Below, piece by piece: positions 10,760 to 22,339 of a DNA stretch of 64,000 bases (position 1 is the stretch's first letter; each line of letters begins with the position of its first letter). The notes under the pieces are model-generated. The model saw nothing but the letters and a program-made list of their open reading frames with translations. It made no database searches and was not told the DNA's origin. The translations under genes were made by a program, and so were the position numbers. This stretch comes from Aaosphaeria pasadenensis (lineage: Eukaryota > Ascomycota > Dothideomycetes > Pleosporales): NCBI GenBank assembly GCA_022813625.1, contig JAKLMB010000018.1, positions 620,001 to 684,000 on the forward strand, written 5' to 3'.

Positions 10760-13700
10760 ATGGCCTGGGATGAAAGCAGACATAGCAGTATACCCCACCA
10801 CTTAGTGAGCGGGATGCCATGTAAACCTCCCAATCACTTCCGCAAACCAAGCATGCCGACCAGAAGCACAGATGGTGCAGATGCAGGGGCCATGAAGGCT
10901 AGACACTTCCTCGGCATCGCCCGTATACCCTTAGATGATCTTGACTTTTCCATAGCTCTGCGAAGGGACCACCGTGAGAATTCTGACCGAGCAACATCTA
11001 AACTATTGAGTGTTTTCAGACTTGAAGGATGTCACCGTTTAGAAGAGGGAAATTTCATCGATGCACAGATAGATGCATTATCATTGGAATGGTCGTTGGG
11101 AAAAGCGCAACTTTCCAAAGAGGCCCTTCGATCAAAGGCGCGAGATGCCATTTACGACGTGGAAAGTATCCCCAAACTTCGATGCAGGACGCCGCTCGCT
11201 TGTATGAATGGGCTACAGCGCACGCTCGCCGCCAAACAGTATCTTGACCGCAATGATCAATGGTGGGTTGTACGACTTTATGAGGCTGAAGGTAAGTATT
11301 CCATCGCACTATTTTGACGAAAATTAATAAGACAAGGATTGGACAGTCTTACTTCCAAAAAGTTCATCGAGGCATACTCGCACGAACAAATCTACACAGA
11401 CGGCGAAATATTTCGCAAGATACTCTGCTATCGTCAGGCGGGCGATCGCGAGGCCGAAAACACTTGGTGGGCCCGCTTGACTGATACCAAGCGTAAGGAT
11501 CTCCGCCAGTTGCTGAAGGATACTCTTCTTTACGATTGTTTCAGAAGATTAATTGATTTCCCTGGTCTGTGGCCTCCTATTCAGCTCGGCACACTGCATC
11601 GTCTTCATGCGCTGAGATGCACGGAGGTAAGTGTTTTGCATAATATGCACAATGTGCGACTTACGTGGGTCTAGGAGTTGTGCTCTTATCTGCAACATAT
11701 AATTTCCGTCTGGACTCGCCTTGTCCCACATGAAGAATTAAGATGCCACGTAGACACTATCACTGTTAAGCATCTAGAACTATATGCGCCAGGTATATCA
11801 AGTTCAGATAAGGATGATGTAGCCAGAATGATGCAAGGGAAACTCATATTTCCAGACATAAGCCCTGAGCGCCGGCCTGCAATCCTCAGTGCGCTCATAT
11901 CTACCAAATGTCTTATCCCTTCACTCCGCACGTTTTTCGAGTTCCAGAAGTATCTAGAACCTTGTACGTCGATCTTAAAAATCTTGCTTGGGAAGTCAGA
12001 GCGGAAGAGGAGCCTATGGCGTGATTATTCAGCCAACTATTTCGAGCCAGCAGAATTCTCGGTACAGCGCAATGAGGATTCTTTTGTCCCTTTCGAAGGT
12101 ACTATCAGTATACAGAGATCGCTAGGCTATGTCCAGTTGTGGCTATTCTGTATGCGACATTTTCCAGAAATGACTGCCATTACTCCAAAAATTACGCCTT
12201 CAGAGAGCAAAGTTGCGAGGAAACAAAATCTTGCCCTCTGGCAAAAGCTTGGGAGTCTTGCTCTGAGGCTAGGTTTTAGAACACCACAAGCAGTGAAATT
12301 TGCTAACCAAGATCCGGACACTGAACATGCATTGCACTTCTTGCGGACTGCTCGGCCAAACTGGACGGGAGATTTGGAGGGCCCAATCGCTGAGATAGCA
12401 CGAGTTCTAGGTGAGATGCAGGAAAAGGAGGCTGATATGAAGCGATTGTCGTTCACGAATATGGACCATTGGCCACGCGAACGCAGATGTGGGAGGCCTC
12501 ATGATGACGATCATGAACTTGACAAACACCACTTGTTTGCACCACTCCTTTACAGAAATACGGAAGCAGGAGTAAATATAACATCATTGTATGTCAAACG
12601 TGACATGTTCTGGGCGTTCTTTTCCGGACGACTATCCGAGGTATGAGCAACCCCAGGTATGGCCCATGTATCTTACAGGTGTCTAGGCAGAGTTCAGTAT
12701 GCAAGCAAAGGCCAATGATATGGAGGCTGAATTTTTTCCGAACATCTCTGCGAAGCAGCCTTCCACTAGCTTAAATAATGAAGCTTCTATCGCAACTCGT
12801 CTAAATCAAGTGGAAGAGGATAACCGAGGCTTAAGGGAGCGATTACAGGCTGAGATGCAACGGTACGACCTTTTACACGCCGAGAATCTCCGTATAGCGA
12901 CACAGAATACGGAAGCATGGAAGTGTAAAGAGCAACTGGAGATGCAATTGAGTGATATGCAGAAAAACATTGAAACTGGGCACCAGCATCTCGAAGCCGA
13001 ACAACAAAAGCTCGAGGCCGACAGAGCAATACTACTAAAGGAAATGGAATCTTTTCAACGTGAAAAGAAAATAAAGCTACTAAATACTATGGACGCGTTG
13101 GGCGAATCAGAAAACCAAAGGAAGAAGCTTGAAGACCTCACCTTTTTACTACAGGAAGCTGAAAAAAATGCAACAAAAATGCAAGCTGAGCTCATGGAGG
13201 CAGAATCATTCTCAGCGCAACAAACAGCGCAGCTTGTGGCATCAACGCATGCGGAAGCAAAGACAAAAGAAGCACTGGAACAAAAGGAAGCAGCTATTCG
13301 AGCACTTCAGGACGCCCTGGTGATCTGCAAAACTTCTTGCGAGGCCAAAGACGAATATGCTCAAGAGCTTGCGAACCACCGACACTTTTTGGAGCAATAT
13401 CCCGTGACAGGTTATGAAGGAAATATAACCAACTATGCCTCACAACGGTTCAAAGACGGCGCGCAATTAGACGATCGACTTATGATCATGAATATCACGA
13501 AAGGACTTGTCTCGTCTCATGAAGCCATCACAATGGTGATTGTCACTAATCGGAGCGGCTGGCGAAGTTTCAAATTTCTTGTCCCTGTAGCTCATGTCAA
13601 AAGGTTTCTCGTACATATTGCCGCAAGTAACTTCGATGCATGCATTGTGTTGGGTACTGATGGCCAGCGAAAAACAGCCCAAGCAGTCACGAACAAAGAT

Positions 13701-13904
13701 CCAAGGATAATAATAGAAATTTGCCAAAAGTATGGTGCATGTTTCTTTGCGACACCAAAGACCTTGGATGTTTTCAAGAATATTGTGTCCAGCATGCACG
13801 ATAAGCGGCGGCCAGCTATTCCCGCTGGGAATTCTACGAGACCACCCTCGAGAATACAGCGGAGAAGATTGGGGTCGGAAACAGCAGATTCTCCAGAGCT
13901 CTAA
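10760..13904 (+). CDS. DUF3723 family protein with C-terminal coiled coil (Starship d37 type)
   Basis: Four exons, 10760-11291, 11337-11626, 11675-12640 and 12687-13904, join in phase to give about 1001 residues. The N-terminal half carries features I associate with DUF3723: DQWWVVRLYEAEG, the IYTDGEIFRKILCYRQ stretch and WWARLTDTKRKDLRQL. Residues of about 650-860 form a long Glu/Gln/Lys-rich coiled coil. The C-terminal globular part is followed by a basic tail (PPSRIQRRR) that could act as a nuclear signal. The function of DUF3723 is unknown, but the family is one of those repeatedly found inside Starships. It shares a 197 bp promoter interval with the patatin gene. A CDS of this length with clean splice phases argues against decay. 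Confidence 0.85.
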
Positions 13905-14011
13905 TTAATCTAAACATGCTATGCGGCAAGGTCTAGTTTCTTATAAAATAATATTGCATTAGAATGTCAATGAGACTGAGTGTTATAAAGAGATAACTGT
14001 TAGAATACTGC

Positions 14012-15097
14012 TTACTTCCGGCTTTTCCTTCCGGTGAACCTCTTTTTGCTGTCCTTCGACCTCGCCTTTGACCTTTCCGGTAAGTGATTGAGTGTTCGCA
14101 CCGCGGATGGTGAGAATGTCAGATTTTGTTGAGGCTGTAGACTTCCATTCATGCCATTGAACATAGCATTTTGAGTGTACCCAGAGAAGGCACCGTTATT
14201 ATCTGTGTTCGAATTGAACATCTGAGCCGTTCCGGCTCCAGGAAATAGTGGTGTGACTCCATGTTGTGCGGCCTCAAAACCGTGCGCAGTGTTGAAGGGT
14301 TGTGTCGTAGTAGAGCCACTAGGAAACATCAAGTTCGCTCCATTCGCTCCGAATTGAGCTGGTGAACCTGCCTCTAGCTGTTCGTACGTGCCATTCTCCA
14401 AGCGCCGCCTTTTCGGAGTGCTTTTCACCATCTGTTGCAGAACCTCCACCGCCCGACGACTGGCGTCAACATCTTCATCATCTTCGTCATCATCATCCGA
14501 AGACTCTATCTTCACACATACCCCCCCATCTTCCTCACTTGAGTCTTTAGCATCATCTACTTTATCATCGTCTTCATCGTCGATGAATCCCGTTTCAGAG
14601 TGAGACTTTCTATCCAACTCTAACGAGCTTTGTCCGAAGAGATTGGGGTCAAAGTATTGCTCTCCTATACCTTGCGCTGGCATCAAGTCCGGGTTGGTTG
14701 GATATCCGATCGTTGATGTAACCTTCTTTTGTTTCAAGGCTAATTTCTTGTTCACCATGTTCACTTCTTTGTCATGCCATTCTTTCATCAGCTTGCGTTG
14801 GTCTGCCGATTGGTCGTAGTTGCCCATAGAAGTAGAAAGCGTAGCGACATTGCGCTGTATCGTTAGGAATGAATAAGACTTGAAGACAGTGTGACTCACC
14901 AGTTGATCAACATGTGGAACCCAGTTGGGATCATGCGGATGCGTGTCAAAGAGAGCGAACTCGTTGCCGTGCGCATATATCACCATTATTTTGATAGAAT
15001 TGCCTTGCTCTACCTCTCGCAGAACTAGATCCATGGCTTTGCCATTGATGCCTTTGAGTCGACGGTTGAAGAATTTGTCTTTGGTCAAGGTGGTCAT
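14012..15097 (-). CDS. Acidic nuclear protein with MADS-box-like N-terminus
   Basis: The frame from the ATG at 15097 gives 361 residues, or 346 if a 45 bp in-frame intron (14855-14899, gtgagt donor, acag acceptor) is removed. Residues 7-60 resemble a MADS/SRF box: the pattern FFNRRLKGINGKAMDLV matches the F-x-R-R-x-K-G-x-x-K-A-x-E-L helix, followed by a hydrophobic strand (IKIMVIYA). This is a motif-level inference. A strongly acidic Asp/Glu stretch follows at about 185-225, then KSTPKRRRLE (probable nuclear signal), an Asn/Gln/Gly-rich region and a basic end (KKRFTGRKSRK). The design fits a transcription factor. It converges with the DUF3723 gene, 107 bp apart. Confidence 0.6.
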   Translation of the reverse strand: MTTLTKDKFFNRRLKGINGKAMDLVLREVEQGNSIKIMVIYAHGNEFALFDTHPHDPNWVPHVDQLVSHTVFKSYSFLTIQRNVATLSTSMGNYDQSADQRKLMKEWHDKEVNMVNKKLALKQKKVTSTIGYPTNPDLMPAQGIGEQYFDPNLFGQSSLELDRKSHSETGFIDDEDDDKVDDAKDSSEEDGGVCVKIESSDDDDEDDEDVDASRRAVEVLQQMVKSTPKRRRLENGTYEQLEAGSPAQFGANGANLMFPSGSTTTQPFNTAHGFEAAQHGVTPLFPGAGTAQMFNSNTDNNGAFSGYTQNAMFNGMNGSLQPQQNLTFSPSAVRTLNHLPERSKARSKDSKKRFTGRKSRK

Positions 15098-15522
15098 TTT
15101 GAAATGGAATTGATAATTGTGTTTTTGGATTGGATTGATCGTTAAGATTGGGAGCAGTCTCTCGGCGAGGTTTTTGATTGTGGATTTATGTCAACCTGTC
15201 GTGCGCACTAGGCATGGTGGTCGGGATGAGAACGCTGGGGTCTGCACGGACCCGTCTGGCCTTGTGGAATCTCGGCCCTGCATGTAAGACATCGTGCCAT
15301 ATTGATTGCTCAGACTGTATGTTAAGCGCGCAGGTGGATCTCATTAGTGGGGCGTGATGCTCGAGGTCCGGAAGATCGAATTTCACTGACGAATTCTCAC
15401 TTTCGTAAATACATGATGTTGCTCCCCAATTCGTTCATCGGTCAGCTGTAACATTACTTTACGTATTTTATGCTAAATCCTCGCAGCACCCGCAACTGCT
15501 CCTCATTTCATATTGCTCCAAG
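15098..15522. promoter_or_regulatory. Divergent intergenic region
   Basis: These 425 bp separate the starts of the MADS-like gene and the ferric reductase gene. It presumably holds both promoters; I see no specific metal-response element that I could defend. Confidence 0.35.
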
Positions 15523-17231
15523 ATGCAGCTAACAGTCATCTACTTGATTTCGTTCGGCGCTTTTCTTGGTGGGGTCACGCTATGGAAGCTATTCCAGCGC
15601 ATCAATGCGCGCAGGCGTGCCGCACTCTCGTTCTTTCTTCGAAGACGCATGATGTATACTATGGTTTGGTCTCGCTGCAATGGCTCATCTGATTTCAGTG
15701 TTCTCGCATTCTTACTAGTTGTTGGCTTCGCTATCGCTAACATCGTTATCTGTACATTCCGGCTTCGAGATCGAGGAGATCTCGCAAAGAGATGCGGTGC
15801 TCTGTTCATCATCAATGTCATACCACTTTACTTAGGTGGAAGGACTAGCTTATTAGTAGATAGACTATTTCAAGTCTCATTGAGCGAATATGGGCTCGCT
15901 CACCGCTGGGTGGGCCGCATTTGTGTTATACAGGGTTTGATACATGCACTTATCAACGTTTCAACATCGAAACCATCAGTAACGAATATTTTGGTAAGTA
16001 AGTGTCAGTTTGACTCCTCTTTTGATTGAGCTAATCTACCAGTTGATTTCTTCACTTGCTTCCCTTGGCGGATTGTCCATTGTCTACATTCGACGTTACA
16101 TGTACGAGATCTTTCTCAAAACCCATCTTATTTTCGCAACAGGCTTCATTGGTCTCCTCTTGAACCATGTTCATATTTCACAGTTGCGGGCGCTCATATG
16201 TGTTTGCCTGGCGATTTCTCTCTGGGTAGTTCAGCATCTCGCATGGTTTGGCAGATTGGTCTACCGAAACTCATGGTTCAAATCAACCGCAGACGCAACT
16301 TTCAATGCGTTTCCATGCAATCAAGGCTCTTTACAGACAATGGAAGCAACCATTACTTTATCGAAAACCCGGAACTTCCGTGCCGGGCAATACATTTATC
16401 TGACAATGCCGTCACTTTGCCGCCATCGAGGGGATTTCATTCAATCCCACCCTTACATTGTTGCTTGGGCCGATGGAAATGAGATTACACTACTCATACA
16501 GCGCATGAATGGATTCAGCGATAGAATCTTTTCATCAAGATTGAGACGTTCTTCACTTCTGATCGATGGCCCATATGGGAAAGCACGTTCTTTGGCTGGA
16601 TATGATAAAGTACTTTTCATGGCCAGTGGAATTGGCATCGCTGCTCATTTATTGCCTATAAAGCAACTGCTAGAGGCACATCAACTGCAGACTGCGCGTG
16701 TTCGACGGCTCACTCTAGTTTGGTTTTTAGAGTCAGCTGGTGAGTCGTTATGAAGCTGTTTTCATCCAAACTTCTTACAGAATATAGATCAGGAGGCGTG
16801 GGCCTCGCACTTTTTGTGTCAGCTTTTCCACATGGATCAGAGGCATATCTTCACCTTAGCATTGTACACACCCTCGGTGCAGAGCGAGTCCCTAAATTAT
16901 GATTCGCATGCGTCATCAGATCGTTGGTCACGCAGAAATGAGCCATTGAATCTCGGCTGGTACATACGCAATGAGTGGGCAGCGGAGGCTGGAAACATGG
17001 CATTGTCAGGTAATAGCATGAGCGTTGCGCCAAATCGAAACTAACGCTTGAACAGTATGTGGATACCCTTTCTTTGAAAAGGCAGTGCGGAAAGCGGTTC
17101 GTAATGGCACGAATGATATTTCTCTATTCCCAACATCTTTTTTCCCCGTGGAAACGCATGAAAGTCAGGTATCACGAGCAAGGCTGGAAGGAATTGGAGA
17201 CTCGAAGGAGCCGAATGTGGTTAAATCTTAG
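15523..17231 (+). CDS. Ferric reductase-like transmembrane protein (Starship FRE type)
   Basis: Four exons, 15523-15993, 16043-16739, 16788-17009 and 17056-17231, join in phase to give about 521 residues. The N-terminal half has about six hydrophobic segments. Four histidines in LAHRWVGR, GLIHALIN, KTHLIFA and NHVHIS fit the two heme-ligand pairs of the ferric reductase domain. HPYIVAW corresponds to the HPF(T/S) FAD-binding motif, and GPYGKA plus MASGIGIAAHLLP fit the NADPH-binding part. The family moves electrons from cytosolic NADPH to extracellular ferric chelates before iron uptake. Acceptor choice at 16787 is set by phase. Ferric reductases are one of the accessory families of Starships, which fits its place between DUF3723 and the captain. 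It looks complete and active. Confidence 0.87.
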
Positions 17232-17762
17232 TACAGTACGATACGTAGCATCACCAATAGACCAAATTTACAAAATGACTGCCGCAAACTACTTAACTTA
17301 CAAAAGCTGATTATCGAAATTTGATACATCTTAGGATTTGCATTTTGGTTTTTTGCACTAAATTAAACACAATATTGAAGGCTGCGGCGAAGATGTGAGG
17401 TCTTTTGTCCCGCGCGGACATGGGGTTCCTTAATCTTATGCCAAGCATGCCCGTGTGCCCGTACGCCGCAATTGCCCCTGCGGGCACGTTGCCCACATAT
17501 TAACCGAGCGCTTACGCAAGATTGTCCCCCACAGCTTCGTTAGCCGTACACCCAAAAAGAAAATTGGGATATCGCTTCCTAAATTAGCGGAGTATTTTCC
17601 TATCTCGCGTGGCACCCTCAGCCATACATGAAATCTGACTGCAGGGAAAGTTTGCCCCCGCGGGACTGAAAGGTCACATGATGAATGGGCTTGCATAAGT
17701 AACCTTTTATTCTCCATACATTCACAAAATCAAGAACCTCATTCCCTTTGACTCAGCTCAGA
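17232..17762. other. Intergenic, no gene seen
   Basis: A minus-strand frame at 17436-17717 has an unusual GC-rich patch (about 17450-17500) but no support as a gene. Confidence 0.4.
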
Positions 17763-18980
17763 ATGCCAGCATCTACCCGCTCATCGAAAGTTCGTCTCTT
17801 GTCACCCTTCGAGCGAAGACCTAAAGTCAGAGCTCGGCTTCCATCTTCAGAGCCCTCTATCCGGGGAAGTACAGAGTCGTCACCATTGAGCGATGTGCCG
17901 GATGATTTCAGTCCTTCCCCCCAACATGGCAAATGTGATGGTAAGTTTATTCTCATTTTGGTCTATGAGATAACTAAATTTCCCAAGCTGGGCCTGAAAA
18001 CAGTGACGAAGTCGATCTGAACACACTCTCACAGCATAGTGAATGTAATGGTAAGTCTATTGCCTATTTTAATCTGATCAATAACTAATCGTGCAAGATG
18101 GCCCTGACATCGGTGAAATTGATTCGACTGCGCAATCTGAATCCTCACAACACGGTAAGCATGATGGCTAGTATAATACGTATTTGATGTGAAATAACTA
18201 ATTGTGTAAGGTGGCTCTGCCAACATCAACGAAGTCAATCTGTCCACGCCGGCCCAACCATCAACTCCTTCCACGACACCTTGTGTCGTTCCGACTACTC
18301 CACCCCCGAGACCCGTTCCCAGAGTTCCTGGCCCAGGCTGGACTACAAGACGACTTGAAGAGGGCATAGAGATATGGGAGCCGCCTGCTCCTTCGCTGAA
18401 CACAAATATAGGCTCTTTGCCTTCTTTCAATACGTTGATACGCTCTTTACAGACAGAAGGCTCCGGAGACTCTTCATCTCAACGCGAGGGCAGGTATCCC
18501 GGGAATGTACCTACCCTAGAAGTTCCCGCAAATGTTCAGAAAATAGTGAAGAAGGAAAACAAGATGCAGAGAATGCAGATTGGTTCATCATCATCGGTAC
18601 CATCAGCATCATCGTCTAAGAAGGCAATGCGCGGTGCGCAAGCGCTATCTCATGAAGATACCGCCTATCTAAGAATCATGTTAGATCGCTTGCTGGCTCC
18701 TGAGGAGAAAGATGTGTTCAACATCTTAGCCAGCTTCGGTGCAACTTCAAGAAGCATTCTACGAATACGCCATTCTGATCCACGAGCACAGATCAACATT
18801 GATTCGTACTACAACAAGCGAATGGTGATGCAGGCCATATATTTTTGGGCGTTAGCTGGTGACAGACTTACCAGCGTTGATATTTGTTTGGAGCTTCAGA
18901 TTTCCCCTGCGCAACTATTTTCTTGGATTCAGTATTTGAGACAGCGAACAAGTGTACATAAATCCAATATCCCTAGATGA
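17763..18980 (+). CDS. Unknown protein with tandemly repeated exon-intron units
   Basis: Four exons, 17763-17940, 17988-18050, 18098-18154 and 18211-18980, join in phase to give about 355 residues. All three introns are phase 1 and 47, 47 and 56 bp long, each with gtaag and a taactaa branch site. Exons 2 and 3 and the start of exon 4 are diverged copies of one unit, seen as NSDEVDLNT, IGEIDSTAQ and INEVNLSTP after a Gly-Pro or Gly-Ser. Residues 1-120 are Ser/Pro-rich and disordered. Residues 240-350 are a folded helical domain (SHEDTAYLRIMLDRLLAPEE), and RLTSVDICLELQISPAQLF resembles a helix-turn-helix. I recognise no named family. Exon symmetry would allow exon skipping without a frameshift. 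Confidence 0.65.
17941..18210 (+). repeat. Tandem exon-intron repeat units
   Basis: Three intron starts (17941, 18051, 18155) and three following exon starts (17988, 18098, 18211) are diverged repeats of a unit of about 105-115 bp. Shared landmarks are the gtaag donor, taactaa about 15 bp before the acceptor, and an exon opening with a ggc/ggg-cct codon pair. Confidence 0.6.
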
Positions 18981-19158
18981 TTTCAATTCAGCCATATATT
19001 CACCTGCGTAATCTCACTGTTCCAAAGGGGGCTGTTGGCGCTTGGATAAGCGCCGTGATTATTCTAGACGAATGCAGCGCCACTCGGTCATTCATATAAA
19101 GAGCCTGCGAAGCAATGGTTGAGCTCTCCAACTGTTTCATTTGCTACCCGCACATCAA

Positions 19159-19609
19159 ATGCCTTCTAATCATACTGCTTCACACTCCGATCGTAGGTTG
19201 AGGGCTCCCTACACTGGACAAAAACGCGCATTTGTGACGAAGGTCCATGATCAACACTCTCCCAACGGCCCCCAATCGAACTACATATTCCCGAAATGTA
19301 GTTGTATGCTATGTCTTTCCAGTTTGGCTGTTGAAAAGGAACATTGGTCATTGGTGACAAAGGACGCAATCTCGAGGCCAGAGATTAGGAAACGTTATGG
19401 ATTTTGGTACTTGGACCAGTTCCTCTCCGCCATCAAGGATGATCCACACTGGTTTGGCCACTCCGCCCTGCACCAACAGAACGGCCAAAGATTCACTGTC
19501 TTGTGTGATGGTATGTATTAAAGTACGTATTTCAAGCTTGATCTGACCCCTTTCAGCAATTGATGAGAAGCTGGAAACGCTTTCAGTGACGACTAGAAAG
19601 CTAAAGTGA
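19159..19609 (+). CDS. Hypothetical small protein
   Basis: Two exons, 19159-19510 and 19557-19609, join in phase over a 46 bp intron to give about 134 residues. The upstream frame start at 19141 is a TTG, so the ATG at 19159 is preferred. A basic N-terminus precedes a pair of cysteines (KCSCMLC) and a folded segment (RYGFWYLDQFLSAIKDD). It could bind metal through the Cys cluster, but I recognise no family. Confidence 0.45.
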
Positions 19610-19679
19610 TGGATTCATCGAATGGAATTGTCTGCATTTCTTGTCTTCAAAATAAAGTGTGATTTTACTATAAAGCCTT

Positions 19680-20420
19680 TCATACAATCCAAACATCGAC
19701 GCACGTAGTGTACAATTCCTCAAAACCAATCCCATTAAAGATCCAAATCCAGAACAGCACGTATGTATCCCCTGGTGAAAGGAAATCCGGCAATTTCACA
19801 AGGGTTGAGCACCACAGGTCATTTCCTTCTACCTTTAGCTGAGATCTAGGTAGTCTACTCTTCCGTTGATTTGCTATCGGGGTACCATTATCTTGAAAAC
19901 AGCTTCCATCGTCATAATCGGTAATTCCCAGAATATCGCTCAAGCTGAGGACAGACTGAAATGTGTCGGTGGTATTCGGAAGTACCATCCCAAGTATGAT
20001 GGCAACGCCAGATGACGTGTGCCCCGGATCATCTTGGACCTTTGTTACATGTCCATTCTCCTGGTACATCAGTGCCAAAGTATCATTACCTTGTGCAGTA
20101 AGTGTCGGACTTCCTGCCGTCTCATTGTGAGTTCTCTGCGTTTCTTTACAAATATGATCTTACAAAAGTACTTTTCCCAATGATTGTGTCGTTGAGGGCA
20201 AGCGGTACGTCATCATACCGTCGGTAAACGAAGGAGAACGAATCACTGTTGCGGTTCGTCAATGATCACAGCAGCGATGATCCCACTTACCATTTCCACG
20301 AGGATACCCTGGCGGTCCGATGAATGCATTCTCACGCTTCACATAAATCCTCTCAATCCAGCTATGCGCCAATATTTGCAGTGGGCCCAGTACGCTAGTG
20401 AATATGACTCGGAATTTCAT
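19680..20420 (-). pseudogene. Secreted LPMO-like protein gene (DUF7492-like) with an in-frame stop
   Basis: Exon 1 (20420-20291) encodes a signal peptide followed by AHSWIERIYV and FIGPPGYPRGNG. A His directly after signal cleavage plus the GYPRGN motif fits the histidine-brace type of lytic polysaccharide monooxygenase-like secreted proteins. A 45 bp intron leads to exon 2 (20245-19680), which stays in one frame through ALMYQENGHVTK and ends in LYTTCVDVWIV, as expected for the family. A TAA at 20162-20160 interrupts this frame about 28 codons into exon 2. I found no intron that removes it. It is either a recent pseudogene or a sequencing error. The rest of the frame is undamaged. Confidence 0.6.
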
Positions 20421-20678
20421 GTTAGTGGGGGGAGTATCGTTTGCTCGGACCCAAAATCTTTCATCCAATGCTATTAATATACAACATTGCGAATATTTAT
20501 TTTGGGAACATGAAGGTTCTCATTGTTGGCTTTTCTGAATCGGAGTCTGGTGTAAACTGCTCTCTGCTTCCGTAAAACCAAAAATTGTATCCAGCATGAC
20601 TACAATGGGCCTAGCGTAACCTGGTGCACTATAAACAGACCAGAAAGTCCAATCCTTTAGCCTACCTCATTGCCCACC

Positions 20679-20927
20679 ATGGAACTATCTATCGCGCGCT
20701 CCGCACCTTCTCTTTCCATTCATAAATCGGTCTCACCGAGACCGTCCCCACATCCGGAAGGGCGGCACGGATTGCCTACTTCTGCTCTGGCTGGTATTAT
20801 ATCTGCCCTCCTGTGTGTTTTGCTCACTTTTGTGGGCCTTCTTTGGTTTCTACGTTCACGTCGAAGACATCAGCATAGTAAATTAAGTATGAACGGGGTA
20901 TATGCACGCGAATGCGAGCGATCATAA
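20679..20927 (+). CDS. Small single-pass membrane protein or first exon
   Basis: From the ATG at 20679 an 82-residue frame has a Pro/Ser-rich N-terminus, one strong membrane helix (GIISALLCVLLTFVGLLWFL) and a basic stop-transfer (RSRRRHQHSK). That layout fits a type I or III anchor of a fungal wall protein. A donor-like gtatga at 20888 suggests splicing to a tail around 20949 (MDDNSPSKLYRI), but I could not finish a consistent model. Confidence 0.4.
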   Translation: MELSIARSAPSLSIHKSVSPRPSPHPEGRHGLPTSALAGIISALLCVLLTFVGLLWFLRSRRRHQHSKLSMNGVYARECERS

Positions 20928-21502
20928 GTTATAAGGTGAGATAAAGGTATGGATGACAATTCGCCTTCTAAATTATATAGGATTATTGCTGCCATGCCAT
21001 TCGATGTCCACCCAATCCAATGTTGCAAGTATCCTCCATAGTAGTGCCCCGCAATATGAAGACATTGAGACTCCATTCTATCTCTCATTGAATCCGTCTG
21101 TGATCGTCAGCAATTTACTGGGATATCAACATCGACAGAGTGCAACCTTTACTATGCCCAAGGTGGGCGCGATGTTGTCCATGGAGATTGTGGAGAATAC
21201 TCCGACCAGTGTCCATGGTCAGGGATGCGAATCATATTGTGGTATGCCTCCTCGCGAGCTTCCTTAGACCGCCGAGACATGGTCGCGTATTCTCGGCACA
21301 ACCAGTTGATAAGGAACTGTAGGCGGCCCATGTTTCCAAGTTGGCAGGTCGGTAGAATGGATGAAATGAGGTATAACTTTTCAGTTGCTGTTAGAAAGGG
21401 TGGAGATTAAGTTCTGATCTCTACTGTGATCTGGAGATGGATTATTGACTTAGTTGTGCTGTGCCTCAGTCTCAACAACATTTTTTGACGAACCTTGTTG
21501 GG
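20928..21502. other. Unresolved, possible 3' exons
   Basis: Plus-strand coding-like sequence around 20949-21260 (HSSAPQYEDIETPF) may belong to the preceding membrane protein, but the frames do not join cleanly. Nothing else is seen. Confidence 0.2.
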
Positions 21503-21930
21503 CTAGACTAACTCACGCCACTCCCCCACTGCTATTACCGCGCCGCGATTATGTTTTGCCGATATCTCCAACGATTGGATCGGTTTGAATGCGGGGTTGA
21601 TCGCATAATTCAATTTTGCCGCCGTGCAGGCATAGTGAATCGCAGCCGAGGCTGTATTAGGCATGATCTTCGGTTCTACCTTACTATCAGTCCACAATGG
21701 AAGCGAACTAGTCTCGAAGCGATGCGTCTTGAATGTTGGGGTATCGTTCCACCTGTAAGACAATATATACAAAGCACGCGCGAACATCGTACCTTGCAGA
21801 GTTGAAGGCGCAACCTAAACCCCAAACGTGCCGTGCTACGACATGCTTACATCCACTAACTGTTTCGAGGGCACAATTTGTCGAGTTCATGTAATAGTTC
21901 GCATCGAGAACATCGGGGGTGGTGCGCCTA
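21503..21930 (-). pseudogene. Gene fragment of unknown family, minus strand
   Basis: Two exon-like pieces join in phase over a 40 bp intron (21753-21792): one ending at 21793, containing CALETVSGCKHVVARHVWGL, and one from 21752 to 21503 containing WNDTPTFKTHRFE. The text is strongly protein-like with paired cysteines, suggesting a secreted enzyme. I find no start codon with a signal peptide. The upstream minus strand to about 22300 has another protein-like piece (LLAVVQEAEEFALSLQ) ending in a stop. It is probably the 3' end of an eroded gene. Confidence 0.35.
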
Positions 21931-22339
21931 AGTCTACGCCGCTTCCTTCACAATAGCCAAGGTGAGGAGACATTGCAACATTGGGAGACCAACAACATCA
22001 TGTTACCGGGGTTCGGGGCGATTGGAGACATCACACGGAGGAGAGGATGATTGAATTCGCAATGCGATTTTCTAAATACATCGAACCTAAAGCGAAAAGA
22101 AAAAACAGGATTCCAAATAACGCCTCCCAATCCATGCTACTCACATTATGCCTCGGTAACATCTTCAGCTGGAATCCGGGTTACTGGCTCGGCCTGGAGA
22201 GAAAGAGCAAACTCCTCCGCCTCTTGCACAACAGCCAGCAAAAAGCTCATCACTGAAAGGGGGCGAGTTGTCTTTCTGGTTGAATTGGGGGAACTTCGGC
22301 GTTTCTGTACGAAAGATCAGTAAATTGTATGTCCGCAAC

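Noticed and set aside
14362..14603. Ser- and Pro-rich plus-strand frames
   Set aside because: They are antisense to the acidic Asp/Glu codons of the MADS-like gene.
17436..17717. 93-codon minus-strand frame
   Set aside because: No family features, no splice partners, GC-rich low-complexity patch.
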